DNA of 64,000 bases from Nitrosospira sp. Nsp11. Lineage in GTDB: Bacteria > Pseudomonadota > Gammaproteobacteria > Burkholderiales > Nitrosomonadaceae. Location: contig NZ_FRBV01000013.1 in assembly GCF_900142705.1 (NCBI RefSeq), forward strand, positions 22,341-86,340. Direction: 5' to 3'. The notes under the pieces were generated by a model that ran no database searches, had not been told where the DNA came from, and was given only the letters and a program-made list of their open reading frames with translations. Position numbers and translations under genes: made by a program. Of the stretch, positions 47,551-57,061 are shown piece after piece (position 1 is the stretch's first letter; each line of letters starts with the position of its first letter).

Positions 47551-48633
47551 ATGAAACCCATGCAGGAAATAGAATCTTGGCTCGCCCTTGGATTGGTTGA
47601 CGGCCTCGGCGGCGAATCGATGCGGCGCTTGTTGAGGGTGTTCAGTACGCCTGCTGAAATTTTTTCCGCAAATATCACCGCGCTGGAGCGCGTGGTAAAA
47701 AGAAAGGTGGCGTATAACATTGTTCAGGGGGTTGACCAAAAAAGAATAGCTGCCACGCTCAAATGGCTGGAGGAGCCGGCGAATTCGATTATTACGCTTG
47801 CGGATTGCGATTACCCATCGCTGCTACTGAACATACCGGATCCTCCCCCGCTTCTCTATTTCAAGGGAAGGCGTGAATTGCTGAATTCGCATACCTTGGC
47901 CGTTGTGGGCAGCCGCAACGCGACGCCTCAAGGTCTTGCCAACGCCGAGGCTTTTGCCGAAGCCGCAAGTAACGCCGGACTTTGCATTGCAAGCGGCATG
48001 GCATCGGGGGTGGACGCTGCGGCCCACCGTGGCGGGTTACGCGGTAGCGCCGCCAGCATTGCGGTGGTGGGAACCGGACTGGATATCGTGTACCCCGCCG
48101 GTAATCGCGAACTCGCTCATGAATTGGCGGAAAAGGGCGCACTTATTTCCGAGTTTCCATTGGGCACACCTGCCATTGGTAGCAATTTTCCGCGCCGCAA
48201 TCGCATTATTAGTGGCATGAGTCGCGGTTGCCTCGTGGTGGAGGCCGCGTTGCGAAGCGGCTCTCTCATTACTGCCAGACAGGCATTGGAGCAAGGTCGC
48301 GAGGTATTCGCCGTTCCCGGTTCGATTCATTCGCCTCTATCGAAAGGTTGCCACGCACTCATCAAGGAAGGAGCGAAACTGGTCGAAAGCGCCGACGACA
48401 TTTTGTGTGAGCTCGGTTATAGATTCATGCAAAGCGCGACGCTTGATGCTGATGGACGGGACGGCGAAGAATCGGTGCTATTGACGCATCTCGGCCATGA
48501 CATCACCAACATCGATACCTTGTGCGTTCGGAGCGGCTTGACGATAGAAATGGTATCAGCGATGCTATTGGCGCTCGAATTGGATGGGGTTGTCGCAAGC
48601 CTGCCGGGCGGGCGATACCAGCGGCTTCGGTAG
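47551..48633 (+). CDS. dprA: DNA-processing protein DprA
   Basis: A 360-residue protein that loads RecA on incoming single-stranded DNA in natural transformation. It has an N-terminal helical domain, the Rossmann-like DprA core (AVVGSRNATPQGLANAEAFA, ASGMASGVDAAAHRGGL, GTGLDIVYPAGNRELA, SEFPLGTPAIGSNFPRRNRI, VVEAALRSGSLITARQALEQ) and a winged-helix C-terminal domain (about 295-360). Length is usual. Divergent to def, and followed by a topoisomerase gene as in many betaproteobacteria. Confidence 0.97.
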   Translation: MKPMQEIESWLALGLVDGLGGESMRRLLRVFSTPAEIFSANITALERVVKRKVAYNIVQGVDQKRIAATLKWLEEPANSIITLADCDYPSLLLNIPDPPPLLYFKGRRELLNSHTLAVVGSRNATPQGLANAEAFAEAASNAGLCIASGMASGVDAAAHRGGLRGSAASIAVVGTGLDIVYPAGNRELAHELAEKGALISEFPLGTPAIGSNFPRRNRIISGMSRGCLVVEAALRSGSLITARQALEQGREVFAVPGSIHSPLSKGCHALIKEGAKLVESADDILCELGYRFMQSATLDADGRDGEESVLLTHLGHDITNIDTLCVRSGLTIEMVSAMLLALELDGVVASLPGGRYQRLR

Positions 48634-48888
48634 AATCGCCGCGACATGTGGCCACATAGTTATCTATAATAAAAAACAACTGAGCTGTAGACGATGCATA
48701 CGAAGTAGATAATTTGTAACGTCAGCAAAAGTATGCTGGTACTACAGGTGGCGGCAGGTGTGTTATTACGGCTCAGCTTTCCTGCTATCCGGCAGGTTCT
48801 ATTATCATGCGCGTTGATCGCAGTGGCCCAGGGTTTATCCCCACCTGTCGCACTTGCTAAATAATTCGCGAATGTTCACTGGAGTTTC

Positions 48889-51432
48889 ATGGGTAAGACA
48901 TTAATTATCGCCGAAAAGCCTTCTGTCGCCGCCGACATTGCACGTGTCCTGGGCGGATTCAGCAAGCATACCGACTATTTCGAGAGCGATAAATACGTGT
49001 TGTCATCAGCTGTGGGGCACCTGCTTGAGCTGGCCGTTCCTGAACAATACGAGGTAAAACGCGGAAAGTGGAGTTTTGCCAATTTGCCAATTATTCCGCC
49101 TCATTTTGATCTCAATCCCATCGAGAAAACTGAATCGCGGCTAAAGCTTTTAACCAAGCTTATCAGGCGCAAAGATGTAGATTCCCTTATCAATGCGTGC
49201 GACGCGGGGCGCGAAGGGGAGCTGATCTTTCATTACATCGCCCGCCACGCTGGAAACAAAAAACCGGTAAAGCGACTTTGGTTACAATCCATGACACCGG
49301 CTTCGATTCGGGAAGGGTTTACCAAATTACTCGATGATGAAGCCGTACAGCCCCTGGCGGAGGCGGCTGTAAGCCGCTCCGAAGCGGACTGGCTAGTGGG
49401 CATCAATGGTACTCGCGCGATGACTGCGTTCAATTCGCAGGAAGGCGGGTTCCATAAAACCACCGTAGGCCGGGTACAAACGCCTACATTGGCAATTATC
49501 ATCGAACGGGAAGATATCATTAAGAAGTTTGTATCCCGCGACTACTGGGAGGTCCATGCTACGTTTGCCGCAAGTGCGGGAAAATATAACGGCCGCTGGT
49601 TGGACGAGAAGTTTACCAAAGACAAAAAGGATAGTGAGCAAAAAGCCGAGCGGTTATGGGATCAGGAAAGTGCCGAGATTGTTCGCGCCAAATGCCAGGG
49701 TAAACCCGGTGTCGTCAGCGAAGAAAGCAAGCCCACTACGGAAATCTGCCCGCTGCTGTATGATCTCACCAGCTTGCAGCGCGACGCCAACGGGCGCTTC
49801 GGTTTTTCTGCCAAAACAACACTTGGACTGGCTCAGGCATTATACGAAAAACATAAAGCGCTCACATATCCGCGTACCGACTCGCGAGCCTTGCCGGAAG
49901 ACTACGTCATGACCGTCAAGGATGTCCTCGGTTCGCTTGAGAAAACCCGCTATGGTATTTTTGCCAAGCAGATTCTCAAAGCGGGTTGGGTGAAGCCCAA
50001 CAAGCGAATATTCAACAACGGAAAGATTTCTGATCATTTCGCCATCATCCCAACTTCCCTCGAGCCCAGCGGGCTGAATGAAGCCGAAGCAAAAATTTAC
50101 GACCTCGTCACTAAGCGTTTCCTCGCAATTTTCTTCCCTGCTGCCGAATTTCTTGTGACTACCCGCGTTACTCGTGTCGAGAACGAGCCGTTCAAAACGG
50201 AGGGTAAGGTAATGGTCAATCCCGGTTGGCAGACGGTTTACGGCAAAGACGTACAAGCTGCCGGCGCCGAGGGTGACTCGACATTGGTTAAACTGAACCC
50301 GGGTGAGGTGGTTCTTGCCGAAGAGGTTAAAGTTATTTCAAATCATACTCGGCCGCCGGCGAGATTCAATGAAGCAACGCTGCTGTCTGCCATGGAGGGT
50401 GCCGGTAAACTGGTGGAAGATGAGGAACTGCGAGAAGCCATGAGCGCAAAAGGCCTGGGTACGCCCGCAACTCGTGCCTCGATCATAGAGGGCTTGGTAT
50501 CGGAAAATTACATGCAACGTGTGGGACGGGAGTTGCATCCCACGGCCAAGGCATTTTCGTTAATCACCTTATTGCGTGGACTGAAGGTGCCTGAACTCAC
50601 CTCACCCGAACTGACTGGCAACTGGGAGTTCAAACTCCGCCAGATCGAGCAGGGCAAGCTCAAACGAAACAATTTCATGGAAGAAATCGCTGGCATGACG
50701 AGCCATATCGTGGAACAGGCGAAGAGTCATCGCGGGGAAACCATCAGTGGTGACTTTTCCACGCTAGAATCACCTTGTCCAAAATGCGGTGGTATCGTGC
50801 AGGAAACCTACAAAAAATTTCAGTGCCAGAAATGTGATTTTGCATTATGGAAAATTCTTGCAGGGCGGCAATTTGAAACAGCTGAAATGGAACAACTGAT
50901 CACCCGGCGCGAGGTGGGTCCCCTGCAGGGCTTTCGAAGCAAGATGGGGCGGTTGTTCGATGCCAACGTCAAACTTACTGATGAATTTGAAATGAAATTC
51001 GACTTTGGCGAGGATACGGAAGAGGATGCGGAGGAGCTTGATTTTACCGGGCAGGAACCGTTGGGAAAATGCCCGCGCTGTGGCGGCAGGGTATTTGACC
51101 ACGGGATGAGTTATGCATGCGAGAAGGCTTTGGGCTCAGCGCGCACCTGCAATTTCAAGACAGGTAAAATAATTCTCACTCGTCCTATTGAACGCGAACA
51201 AGTCGTCAAGCTGTTGCACAGCGGTAAAACAGATTTGCTATCAAAGTTTATTTCAAAGAAGGGAAGACCCTTTTCGGCTTATCTGGTCATAGGCGCGGAC
51301 GGAAAAGTGGGGTTCGAGTTTGAGCCGAGAAATACAAAGCAAAAAACCGCAACAACCACTATGGACGCAAAGATCGCAAAACCGAAAACCCGAAGCCGCT
51401 CATCGAAAGATTCTTTTGCCGGGTCAAAATGA
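48889..51432 (+). CDS. topB: DNA topoisomerase III-type, type IA
   Basis: An 847-residue type IA topoisomerase, which passes DNA strands through a 5'-phosphotyrosine break. TOPRIM at the start (KTLIIAEKPSVAADIARVL) with INACDAGREGELIFHYIARH; the catalytic Tyr in YPRTDSRALPEDY; VGRVQTPTLAIIIERE in the core. C-terminal zinc modules are present (CPKCGGIVQETYKKFQCQKC near residue 626, and CPRCGGRVFDHGMSYACEK near 725). The length and zinc tail fit the topoisomerase III subgroup common in betaproteobacteria, not TopA, though the two are related. Many relatives have smg (DUF494) between dprA and this gene; here only a 255-base gap is found. Confidence 0.9.
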   Translation: MGKTLIIAEKPSVAADIARVLGGFSKHTDYFESDKYVLSSAVGHLLELAVPEQYEVKRGKWSFANLPIIPPHFDLNPIEKTESRLKLLTKLIRRKDVDSLINACDAGREGELIFHYIARHAGNKKPVKRLWLQSMTPASIREGFTKLLDDEAVQPLAEAAVSRSEADWLVGINGTRAMTAFNSQEGGFHKTTVGRVQTPTLAIIIEREDIIKKFVSRDYWEVHATFAASAGKYNGRWLDEKFTKDKKDSEQKAERLWDQESAEIVRAKCQGKPGVVSEESKPTTEICPLLYDLTSLQRDANGRFGFSAKTTLGLAQALYEKHKALTYPRTDSRALPEDYVMTVKDVLGSLEKTRYGIFAKQILKAGWVKPNKRIFNNGKISDHFAIIPTSLEPSGLNEAEAKIYDLVTKRFLAIFFPAAEFLVTTRVTRVENEPFKTEGKVMVNPGWQTVYGKDVQAAGAEGDSTLVKLNPGEVVLAEEVKVISNHTRPPARFNEATLLSAMEGAGKLVEDEELREAMSAKGLGTPATRASIIEGLVSENYMQRVGRELHPTAKAFSLITLLRGLKVPELTSPELTGNWEFKLRQIEQGKLKRNNFMEEIAGMTSHIVEQAKSHRGETISGDFSTLESPCPKCGGIVQETYKKFQCQKCDFALWKILAGRQFETAEMEQLITRREVGPLQGFRSKMGRLFDANVKLTDEFEMKFDFGEDTEEDAEELDFTGQEPLGKCPRCGGRVFDHGMSYACEKALGSARTCNFKTGKIILTRPIEREQVVKLLHSGKTDLLSKFISKKGRPFSAYLVIGADGKVGFEFEPRNTKQKTATTTMDAKIAKPKTRSRSSKDSFAGSK

Positions 51433-51545
51433 GGGTTGGGACATGGGTAGGGCGGATTGTGCCCCATCATCTACATATATGCTTTCAGTTTTCTCATTTG
51501 TCAGAGCGACCTTCATGCGTTCATGCATAACTTGGAGCGGCGCCT

Positions 51546-51797
51546 TTAAAGCGGCGTCGCCTGATGTTTTTCGATATAGGAAATAATATCTCCAACGCTG
51601 CTAAATCCCTTTGCTTCTTCACTGTCGAAATTGATTCCGAAAGCATCTTCAGCATCGAACAAAAGCTGAATCGTATCCATGGAGTCGAGCCCGAGCTCTT
51701 CAAATTTCGAAGACCTGTTTATCGTGGATGCATCCAGATTCTCAGCTTTTGTTGCGATAAACTGTATGACCTTCGTTTCGATGTCTGCTGTGTCCAT
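51546..51797 (-). CDS. Acyl carrier protein (dedicated, not in fab cluster)
   Basis: An 83-residue acyl carrier protein. The 4'-phosphopantetheine Ser is in ELGLDSMDTIQLLFDAEDAF. The sequence around it is acidic, as usual. It starts after AGGAAGAG and lies 17 bases after the ketoacyl-synthase gene stop, so it is expressed with it. The housekeeping acpP is normally next to fabG and fabF in the fab cluster. Here no other fab genes are present, which suggests a specialised acyl chain. Its likely partners are the ketoacyl synthase and the nearby acyltransferase. Confidence 0.92.
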   Translation of the reverse strand: MDTADIETKVIQFIATKAENLDASTINRSSKFEELGLDSMDTIQLLFDAEDAFGINFDSEEAKGFSSVGDIISYIEKHQATPL

Positions 51798-51814
51798 CTA
51801 ATCTCTTCCTTCAT

Positions 51815-53032
51815 TCAAGGGTTTGTGAAAATAATGCTCGCATTGTTGCCCCCAAATCCGAAAGCATTGCATAGGCCGGTACGTGGGTTTTTTTGTTGTG
51901 CGCGGTTTGGCGTGTAATCGAGATCACATTCCGGATCAGCCTCGTCAAGATTGATGGTGGGATGTATCGTGCCAGTGTGAAGCGCCATGATAGTGGCGAT
52001 GCTGCCGATAGCAGCCGAAGCGCCAATCGAATGTCCAACCATTGACTTGGTTGCGCTAATGGCAATATCACCAGCCCGGCTTCCAAAAACATGTTTAATA
52101 GCCCGGGTTTCTACGATATCTCCAAGCGGAGTGGACGTTGCGTGCGCGTTGATATGGTCGATGGAATCAGGTTTTAAGCCGGCGTCCTGGATAGCCGCTT
52201 GCATTGTCGATATCTGACCCTCAATGTCAGGCATTACAATATGCTTGGCGTCGCATGCTTGCCCAAAACCTGCGAGTTGCGCGTATATTTTGGCCCCCCG
52301 ACGTATGGCCTGTTCTTCCTTCTCCAGAATGAGTATTCCGGCACCCTCAGACATGACGAAACCTGCCCGGCCCTTGGCGAAAGGCCGTGATGCGCCCTCG
52401 GGGTCGCTATTGGAGCTGGTAGTTAACGCATGCAATATTTCAAAGCTCGTCATGGTCAACGGCAACACGCAGGCTTCCGCGCCGCCGGCAACCACGGCGT
52501 CGGCCCTCCCCGCGCGCAAGAGATCGAGCGCCATGCCTATCGCATTGGCGCCGGATGAGCACGCTGTGCTGCACGTCAGATTGACTCCTTTCAGCCCATG
52601 TTTGATTGCGACCCACGCAGCCGCGGAGTTTGCCATCGTTCGAGGTACCGTGAAAGGAGGTACAGGCTGATTCTTGAACCTGCGCGTGGCAGAAGACTCA
52701 AATGTGCCGAATCCGCCCATTCCCGACCCTATACTTACAGCCACACGTTGTGGTGCATATCCATCGAGCCCGCCCGCATCATCAAGAGCGAGATTGGCAG
52801 CTAGCAGCGCCAGTTGTGCAAATCTGTCCGTTTGATCCATGTATTTAGCCGAGAGAAAGGTCGCAGGATCAAATCCGGCCACTTCCCCGGCTATTTGCGA
52901 GCGCTGCTTGGACGCATCAAAGGCGCTAATTCTTTTAATCCCGCTCACGCCATTGACTGCTGCCGACCAGAACTGGTCAGTGCCTATGCCAATCGGGGAA
53001 ACAATCCCCATTCCCGTAACGACTATACGCAT
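51815..53032 (-). CDS. 3-oxoacyl-ACP synthase, FabF-like
   Basis: A 405-residue condensing enzyme that joins malonyl-ACP to an acyl-ACP. The Cys-His-His triad is visible: LTCSTACSSGANAIGMALDL (Cys), HINAHATSTPLGD (His), TKSMVGHSIGASAAIG (His). It is of normal FabF length. Together with the ACP it makes a two-gene set near the lipid-like genes on the other strand. Housekeeping FabF is usually encoded in the fab cluster, so this one is likely dedicated to a special lipid or secondary metabolite. Polyketide-like use is possible but not shown. Confidence 0.92.
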   Translation of the reverse strand: MRIVVTGMGIVSPIGIGTDQFWSAAVNGVSGIKRISAFDASKQRSQIAGEVAGFDPATFLSAKYMDQTDRFAQLALLAANLALDDAGGLDGYAPQRVAVSIGSGMGGFGTFESSATRRFKNQPVPPFTVPRTMANSAAAWVAIKHGLKGVNLTCSTACSSGANAIGMALDLLRAGRADAVVAGGAEACVLPLTMTSFEILHALTTSSNSDPEGASRPFAKGRAGFVMSEGAGILILEKEEQAIRRGAKIYAQLAGFGQACDAKHIVMPDIEGQISTMQAAIQDAGLKPDSIDHINAHATSTPLGDIVETRAIKHVFGSRAGDIAISATKSMVGHSIGASAAIGSIATIMALHTGTIHPTINLDEADPECDLDYTPNRAQQKNPRTGLCNAFGFGGNNASIIFTNP

Positions 53033-53169
53033 ACGTAAACAGAATTACTCATAAAAAAGTGCAGGAACACCAGACTCTCAGAAAACCTGGAGCGTAGGAT
53101 TAGCTTGGGCTGCGGTCAGCTTTCCATTCTGCTCACCCGAGATTCTTCAGTCCGAGTGTGAATCCCGCC

Positions 53170-53424
53170 TTACTGTGCATTAAACATCATAGGGAACAGG
53201 TATCTCAATACGCCTCCCATGATCCAGATCAGAAGTATTAAACTTGAGATTACAGCCCCTCCTTCGATAAGCGCCGAAAGAAGGGTTCCTCCCAGGCTGT
53301 CGAATTCCTGCTGCCCATCTTCATTACGCCGGCTCAGGCGGCGCTTTCTCACCCATATCTGCAGTCCGATGACAACTGGAATAAGGCCGAGGGCAATTAG
53401 CAGATTATATTCAGGAGTCCCCAT
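53170..53424 (-). CDS. Small two-helix membrane protein, unknown
   Basis: An 84-residue protein I do not recognise. Two hydrophobic helices (LLIALGLIPVVIGLQIWV about 8-25 and AVISSLILLIWIMGGVLRYL about 57-76) flank a charged loop (RKRRLSRRNEDGQQEFDSLG). It lies 137 bases upstream of the ketoacyl-synthase gene on the same strand and may be its partner or a small anchor. It starts with ATG at 53424. Confidence 0.65.
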   Translation of the reverse strand: MGTPEYNLLIALGLIPVVIGLQIWVRKRRLSRRNEDGQQEFDSLGGTLLSALIEGGAVISSLILLIWIMGGVLRYLFPMMFNAQ

Positions 53425-53907
53425 TAATAATTAACCTTCCATAAATTATTGCTACAGAAACCTTCAAGAGGGTAGTGTTCCTTTTCCGTCCATACACCGG
53501 CAAAAAAACTGATCACACCTCGCGCTTCTTTGGCGCGTCGGCTAATCAAGCTGTTGCCACAAATGATAGTAAATCCCATAATGGTAACGTTTGCTATTTT
53601 TATCGCTTCGCGACCCCTCCATAATCACAGTCCATTATGTCTAATGCGTACTCGCTACGCAGTAAATTATTGAAATTCGCGTCACGTTTCAAACCAGCAA
53701 TTATAATATGATACGACATCAACGTGTCGGGTTAACGAACTTTTGCCCGTCACCCAACTTTACCGCGCGCGCTGTGGTTCAGCGAATTTCACACATACCG
53801 TACAGCGAGAAGGATATTGCCACATTCCGTGCAGATCGAACCGAATTTGTTTTCTTTTGAGCTGGACGCTATTTTGGCGAATTACTCGCGCGCATTGACT
53901 CTACCTC
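53425..53907. other. Divergent intergenic region between the ACP/KS genes and the acyltransferase gene
   Basis: About 480 bases without a gene I can support. It should contain promoters for the leftward ACP/KS unit and the rightward lipid-like unit. A TATAAT at 53702-53707 could be a -10, but no -35 is in the right place. AT content is high. Confidence 0.4.
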
Positions 53908-55059
53908 ATGGATGATTCCTCCCAGCCAGCATGCTTGGAGGTCATCGCCCGTCCAGTTGCAAGCAGGCGTGACATTGGCGTATTTATTGATGTCCCCTGG
54001 CGCATTTACGTCGATGACCCCATGTGGGTGCCGCCATTACGTCTGGAGCGGCGGTTTCATTTTTCAAGATTTAACCCATTTTTCAAGCATGGTGAATGGC
54101 AGGCGTGGATCGCATACCGGAATAACCAGCCCGTGGGAAGGATCAGTGCTCAAATTGATCAGCTTCATCGGCAGCGCTATGGCCCAGAAACGGGTCATTT
54201 CGGATTGTTCGAGTGTATAGATGATTTGGAAGTAGCCGCAGTATTGATGCGTGCTGCTGAGGAATGGTTGGCTGCGCGACATACCAGGCACGTAACCGGG
54301 CCATTCAATTTATCCATTAATCAGGAGTGCGGCGTCCTGGTGGATGGTTTCGATACACCCCCGATGGTCATGATGCCGCATTCGCGTCGGTGGTATGGCC
54401 GGTTACTCGAAGAACAGGGCTACCGGCCAGCAAAAGATCTGCTTGCCTACTGGGTGGAGGTGGATTTTAAAGTGCCCCGCTTGATGAGCGCATTGATCGC
54501 AAAGTTTTCGGATCAGGTACGCTTGAGGCCACTACGCCGCGACAAATTTAGCGAGGAAATGGAAATACTGCGTGATATATTCAACGATGCTTGGTCGGAA
54601 AACTGGGGATTCGTTCCTGTCACCAAGGCTGAGTTTGCCGAACTCGGTACCAGCCTTCGCTTGCTCGTACCCGATGATTGCATTCAGATTGCCGAGGTAG
54701 ATGGCGTTCCATCCGCATTCATGGTGGCATTGCCGAACCTTAACGAAATTTTCGCCGAGCTTGACGGAAGCCTCTTCCCATTTGGCTGGGTCAAGCTGAG
54801 CAGGATAAAATCCAGAGGGGCGGTACGCACGGGCCGGATACCTTTGATGGGGGTGCGCAAGCAGTTCCATAATACGCCGCTCGGCATGGCGCTGGCTTTT
54901 ATGGTAATCGACGCGCCCAAGAAGCTGGCGCGCGCAGTGGGCGTTCAGGCGGTTGAATTGTCATGGATACTCGAGGATAACAAACCCATGCGCGCGATTC
55001 TGGATAGCTTGGGCTGCCGGGAGTATAAGCGTTATCGCATCTATGGAAAAACGTTGTGA
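53908..55059 (+). CDS. GNAT-like N-acyltransferase, candidate lipid N-acyltransferase
   Basis: A 383-residue acyltransferase of the GNAT-like superfamily. The first half has VDDPMWVPPLRLERRFHFSR, then NNQPVGRISAQIDQLH, TGHFGLFECIDDLEVAAVLM and TGPFNLSINQECGVLVDGF, which is a conserved pattern in an uncharacterised family often near lipid genes. A second domain runs from about 190 to 383. No signal peptide is seen. It is the first gene of the rightward unit and partly overlaps nothing else. From memory, the ceramide synthase of Caulobacter is an acyltransferase of this kind, encoded in a lipid cluster with an ACP and a lipid kinase. That makes N-acylation of a long-chain base or amino lipid a testable idea; I could not compare the sequences. 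Confidence 0.7.
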   Translation: MDDSSQPACLEVIARPVASRRDIGVFIDVPWRIYVDDPMWVPPLRLERRFHFSRFNPFFKHGEWQAWIAYRNNQPVGRISAQIDQLHRQRYGPETGHFGLFECIDDLEVAAVLMRAAEEWLAARHTRHVTGPFNLSINQECGVLVDGFDTPPMVMMPHSRRWYGRLLEEQGYRPAKDLLAYWVEVDFKVPRLMSALIAKFSDQVRLRPLRRDKFSEEMEILRDIFNDAWSENWGFVPVTKAEFAELGTSLRLLVPDDCIQIAEVDGVPSAFMVALPNLNEIFAELDGSLFPFGWVKLSRIKSRGAVRTGRIPLMGVRKQFHNTPLGMALAFMVIDAPKKLARAVGVQAVELSWILEDNKPMRAILDSLGCREYKRYRIYGKTL

Positions 55060-55093
55060 TGAACGCACCCCAACGGCAAATCAGGGACTCAAA

Positions 55094-55933
55094 ATGAAAA
55101 CGGATCAGTTTATCGCGCTGGTGCTGGCGGCGGATCGCGCTACCAATGATCCCGTCGCGGGTAAAACTGGCGTGGCCTGCAAGGCAATCGCACCCATTTG
55201 CGGCACGCCAATGATCATCCGCGTATTGGATGCGCTGGAAGCCAGCGATATGGTGAAAACAATCGTCATACTGGGTCCACCGGCGTCTATTCTCCCCGAC
55301 TGCCCTGAGCTGGAGGACCGGATTAAATGCGGGCGCGTTTTCTGGCTGCCGAATCTTGATTCCCCCAGTCGAAGCGCGAACAGCGGTCTCGAACAGATTG
55401 ATCAGGATGCGCCGGTCTTGCTGACGACAGCGGATCACGCATTGCTGACGCCTTCTATCGTGCAGTATTTTTTAAGCAAATCGCTAACGGCACACAGCGA
55501 TGCAACGGTAGGCGTGGTCAAGCATGAAGATGTCGCGGCCGCATTTCCCGGCGTAAAACGAACCGTAATACGACTGCAGGATGGCGGGGTCTGTGGTTGC
55601 AACCTTTATGCGTTTCTCAATCATCGGGGAAGGGGCGTGGTTTCGTTCTGGCAGCGCGCGGAAGAGTTGCGCAAACGCCCGTGGCTACTGATCTCCCGCA
55701 CTTTTGGGTTCATGACGGTCCTTTCCTATTTGCTGGGGATATTGACAGTTGATAAGGGATTGAAAGCGGTTTTAGCCAAAACCGGCATCAAAGTGCGACC
55801 GGTGTTTTTGCCGTACCCGCAGGCGGGCGTTGATGTCGATAAGGTTGAAGATATGCTGCTTGTGGAATCCGTTCTGGCGGGAGCGGCACCGCTTGCTCAA
55901 GAGCAGGCAGATTCGCATGACCTTATCCCGTAG
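55094..55933 (+). CDS. MobA-like nucleotidyltransferase
   Basis: A 279-residue NTP transferase-like protein. I start it at 55094 (MKTDQFIALVLAADRATND), 34 bases after the previous gene; an earlier ATG at 55043 would overlap that gene. The N-terminal pattern differs from the common LAGGxSxRMGxxK: LAADRATNDPVAGKTGVACK, then AIAPICGTPMIIRVLDALEA. TTADHALLTP near the middle gives the metal-binding Asp. A hydrophobic segment (GFMTVLSYLLGILTV, about 210-225) hints at a membrane contact. It probably makes a CDP- or other NDP-activated alcohol or sugar for the downstream CDP-alcohol phosphatidyltransferase. The partner is not proven. Confidence 0.78.
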   Translation: MKTDQFIALVLAADRATNDPVAGKTGVACKAIAPICGTPMIIRVLDALEASDMVKTIVILGPPASILPDCPELEDRIKCGRVFWLPNLDSPSRSANSGLEQIDQDAPVLLTTADHALLTPSIVQYFLSKSLTAHSDATVGVVKHEDVAAAFPGVKRTVIRLQDGGVCGCNLYAFLNHRGRGVVSFWQRAEELRKRPWLLISRTFGFMTVLSYLLGILTVDKGLKAVLAKTGIKVRPVFLPYPQAGVDVDKVEDMLLVESVLAGAAPLAQEQADSHDLIP

Positions 55934-55972
55934 CCTTAAAGGCTGTCTCATTACATAGCGGCAAAGAAATCC

Positions 55973-57061
55973 GTGAAGATAATCGATCGATACATCACGC
56001 GGGAATTGTTGATGCCGTTTACGGTGATAGCCGTGATCCTGTCGACATTGTTTTCGAGTTTCAGCAGTGCCAATTTTCTGGCCGGGGCAATGTCGGAGTC
56101 GCTCGGCGTTGGCGCCATGCTGAAGGTTGTGCTGCTTAAGACGGTGATCGCATTAGAAGTGCTGATGCCGATTTCCTTGTATGTCGCGGTAGTCATGGGG
56201 CTTGGGCGTTTATATAGAGACCAGGAAATCAGCGTCTTACGTTCCGCTGGTGTTAGCGAAAATCGCATAATCTTTGCTGTTCTTATCGTTGCCATTCCTG
56301 TGGGAATTGCCAGCGGACTTCTTTCCGTATTCGTGCGTCCCTGGGCATATGAAGAAAGTTACATGATGAGCGCACAGGCAGAGGCGGAATTGAACATGGA
56401 TCGATTCCAGGCTGGGCGTTTTTATGGGAGTGAGGGCAAAGGCAAGGGCAATGGCAGAGTGGTTTACATTCAATCCAAGGATGGCGCCGGTAAGCAAATG
56501 AAAGATGTATTCCACTACATGAATAAAGATGGAATCAGCGAGATTATAGTGGCCAAGGAGGCCTATCAGCAGGAACCCATAGCGGGCCAACGGCCCCAAA
56601 TTCATTTACTGGACGGTTCCATTTACCGACTCATGCATTCAGGAACGAAGGATACTGTCGTCCACTTCGAGAAATTGGTCTATTTTACCGATAGCGGAAA
56701 TATACTGAATTACAGACGAAAGGCGACAGCCACGGCGACGTTGATGGAATCCGATCAGCCGCGTGATATCGCCGAATTCCAATGGCGGATTTCGCGTCCT
56801 ATTGCTACGATTCTCCTGGCCCTTATCGCCGTGCCATTCAGCCGTACTTCCCCTCGTCAGGGAAAAAGTGAAAGGTCTTTTTATGGCGCAGCCGCCGTTT
56901 TCGCGATCTACTATATCCTGAGTGGTTTAGCCCAGACATGGGTCGAGCAGGGTACTATCAGCAGAGTACCCGGTGTCTGGTGGCTTTATATATTGATGGC
57001 CTCGTTTGCGTTCAGCCTGCTATCCACCGGGTTCCGGCAGAAGTTATTTCTGCGCAGATGA
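55973..57061 (+). CDS. lptF: LptF-like permease
   Basis: A 362-residue LptF/YjgP-family inner-membrane permease. It starts at a GTG (55973). Helices lie near 14-33, 45-68, 95-115 in the N-terminal half and 265-285, 300-320, 330-350 in the C-terminal half, with a periplasmic beta-jellyroll between. Family motifs: DRYITRELLMPFTVIAVIL and RPIATILLALIAVPFSRTSP. LptFG-LptB move lipopolysaccharide. Here it lies inside a lipid-enzyme unit and not next to pepA, where most betaproteobacterial lptF genes sit. So it may be a special copy for another lipid, or the only lptF of the cell. The stop overlaps the lptG start (ATGA). Confidence 0.88.
   Translation: MKIIDRYITRELLMPFTVIAVILSTLFSSFSSANFLAGAMSESLGVGAMLKVVLLKTVIALEVLMPISLYVAVVMGLGRLYRDQEISVLRSAGVSENRIIFAVLIVAIPVGIASGLLSVFVRPWAYEESYMMSAQAEAELNMDRFQAGRFYGSEGKGKGNGRVVYIQSKDGAGKQMKDVFHYMNKDGISEIIVAKEAYQQEPIAGQRPQIHLLDGSIYRLMHSGTKDTVVHFEKLVYFTDSGNILNYRRKATATATLMESDQPRDIAEFQWRISRPIATILLALIAVPFSRTSPRQGKSERSFYGAAAVFAIYYILSGLAQTWVEQGTISRVPGVWWLYILMASFAFSLLSTGFRQKLFLRR

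Noticed and set aside
51530..51560. GC-rich inverted repeat after topB as a terminator
   Set aside because: The stem does not pair well and no T-run follows on either strand.
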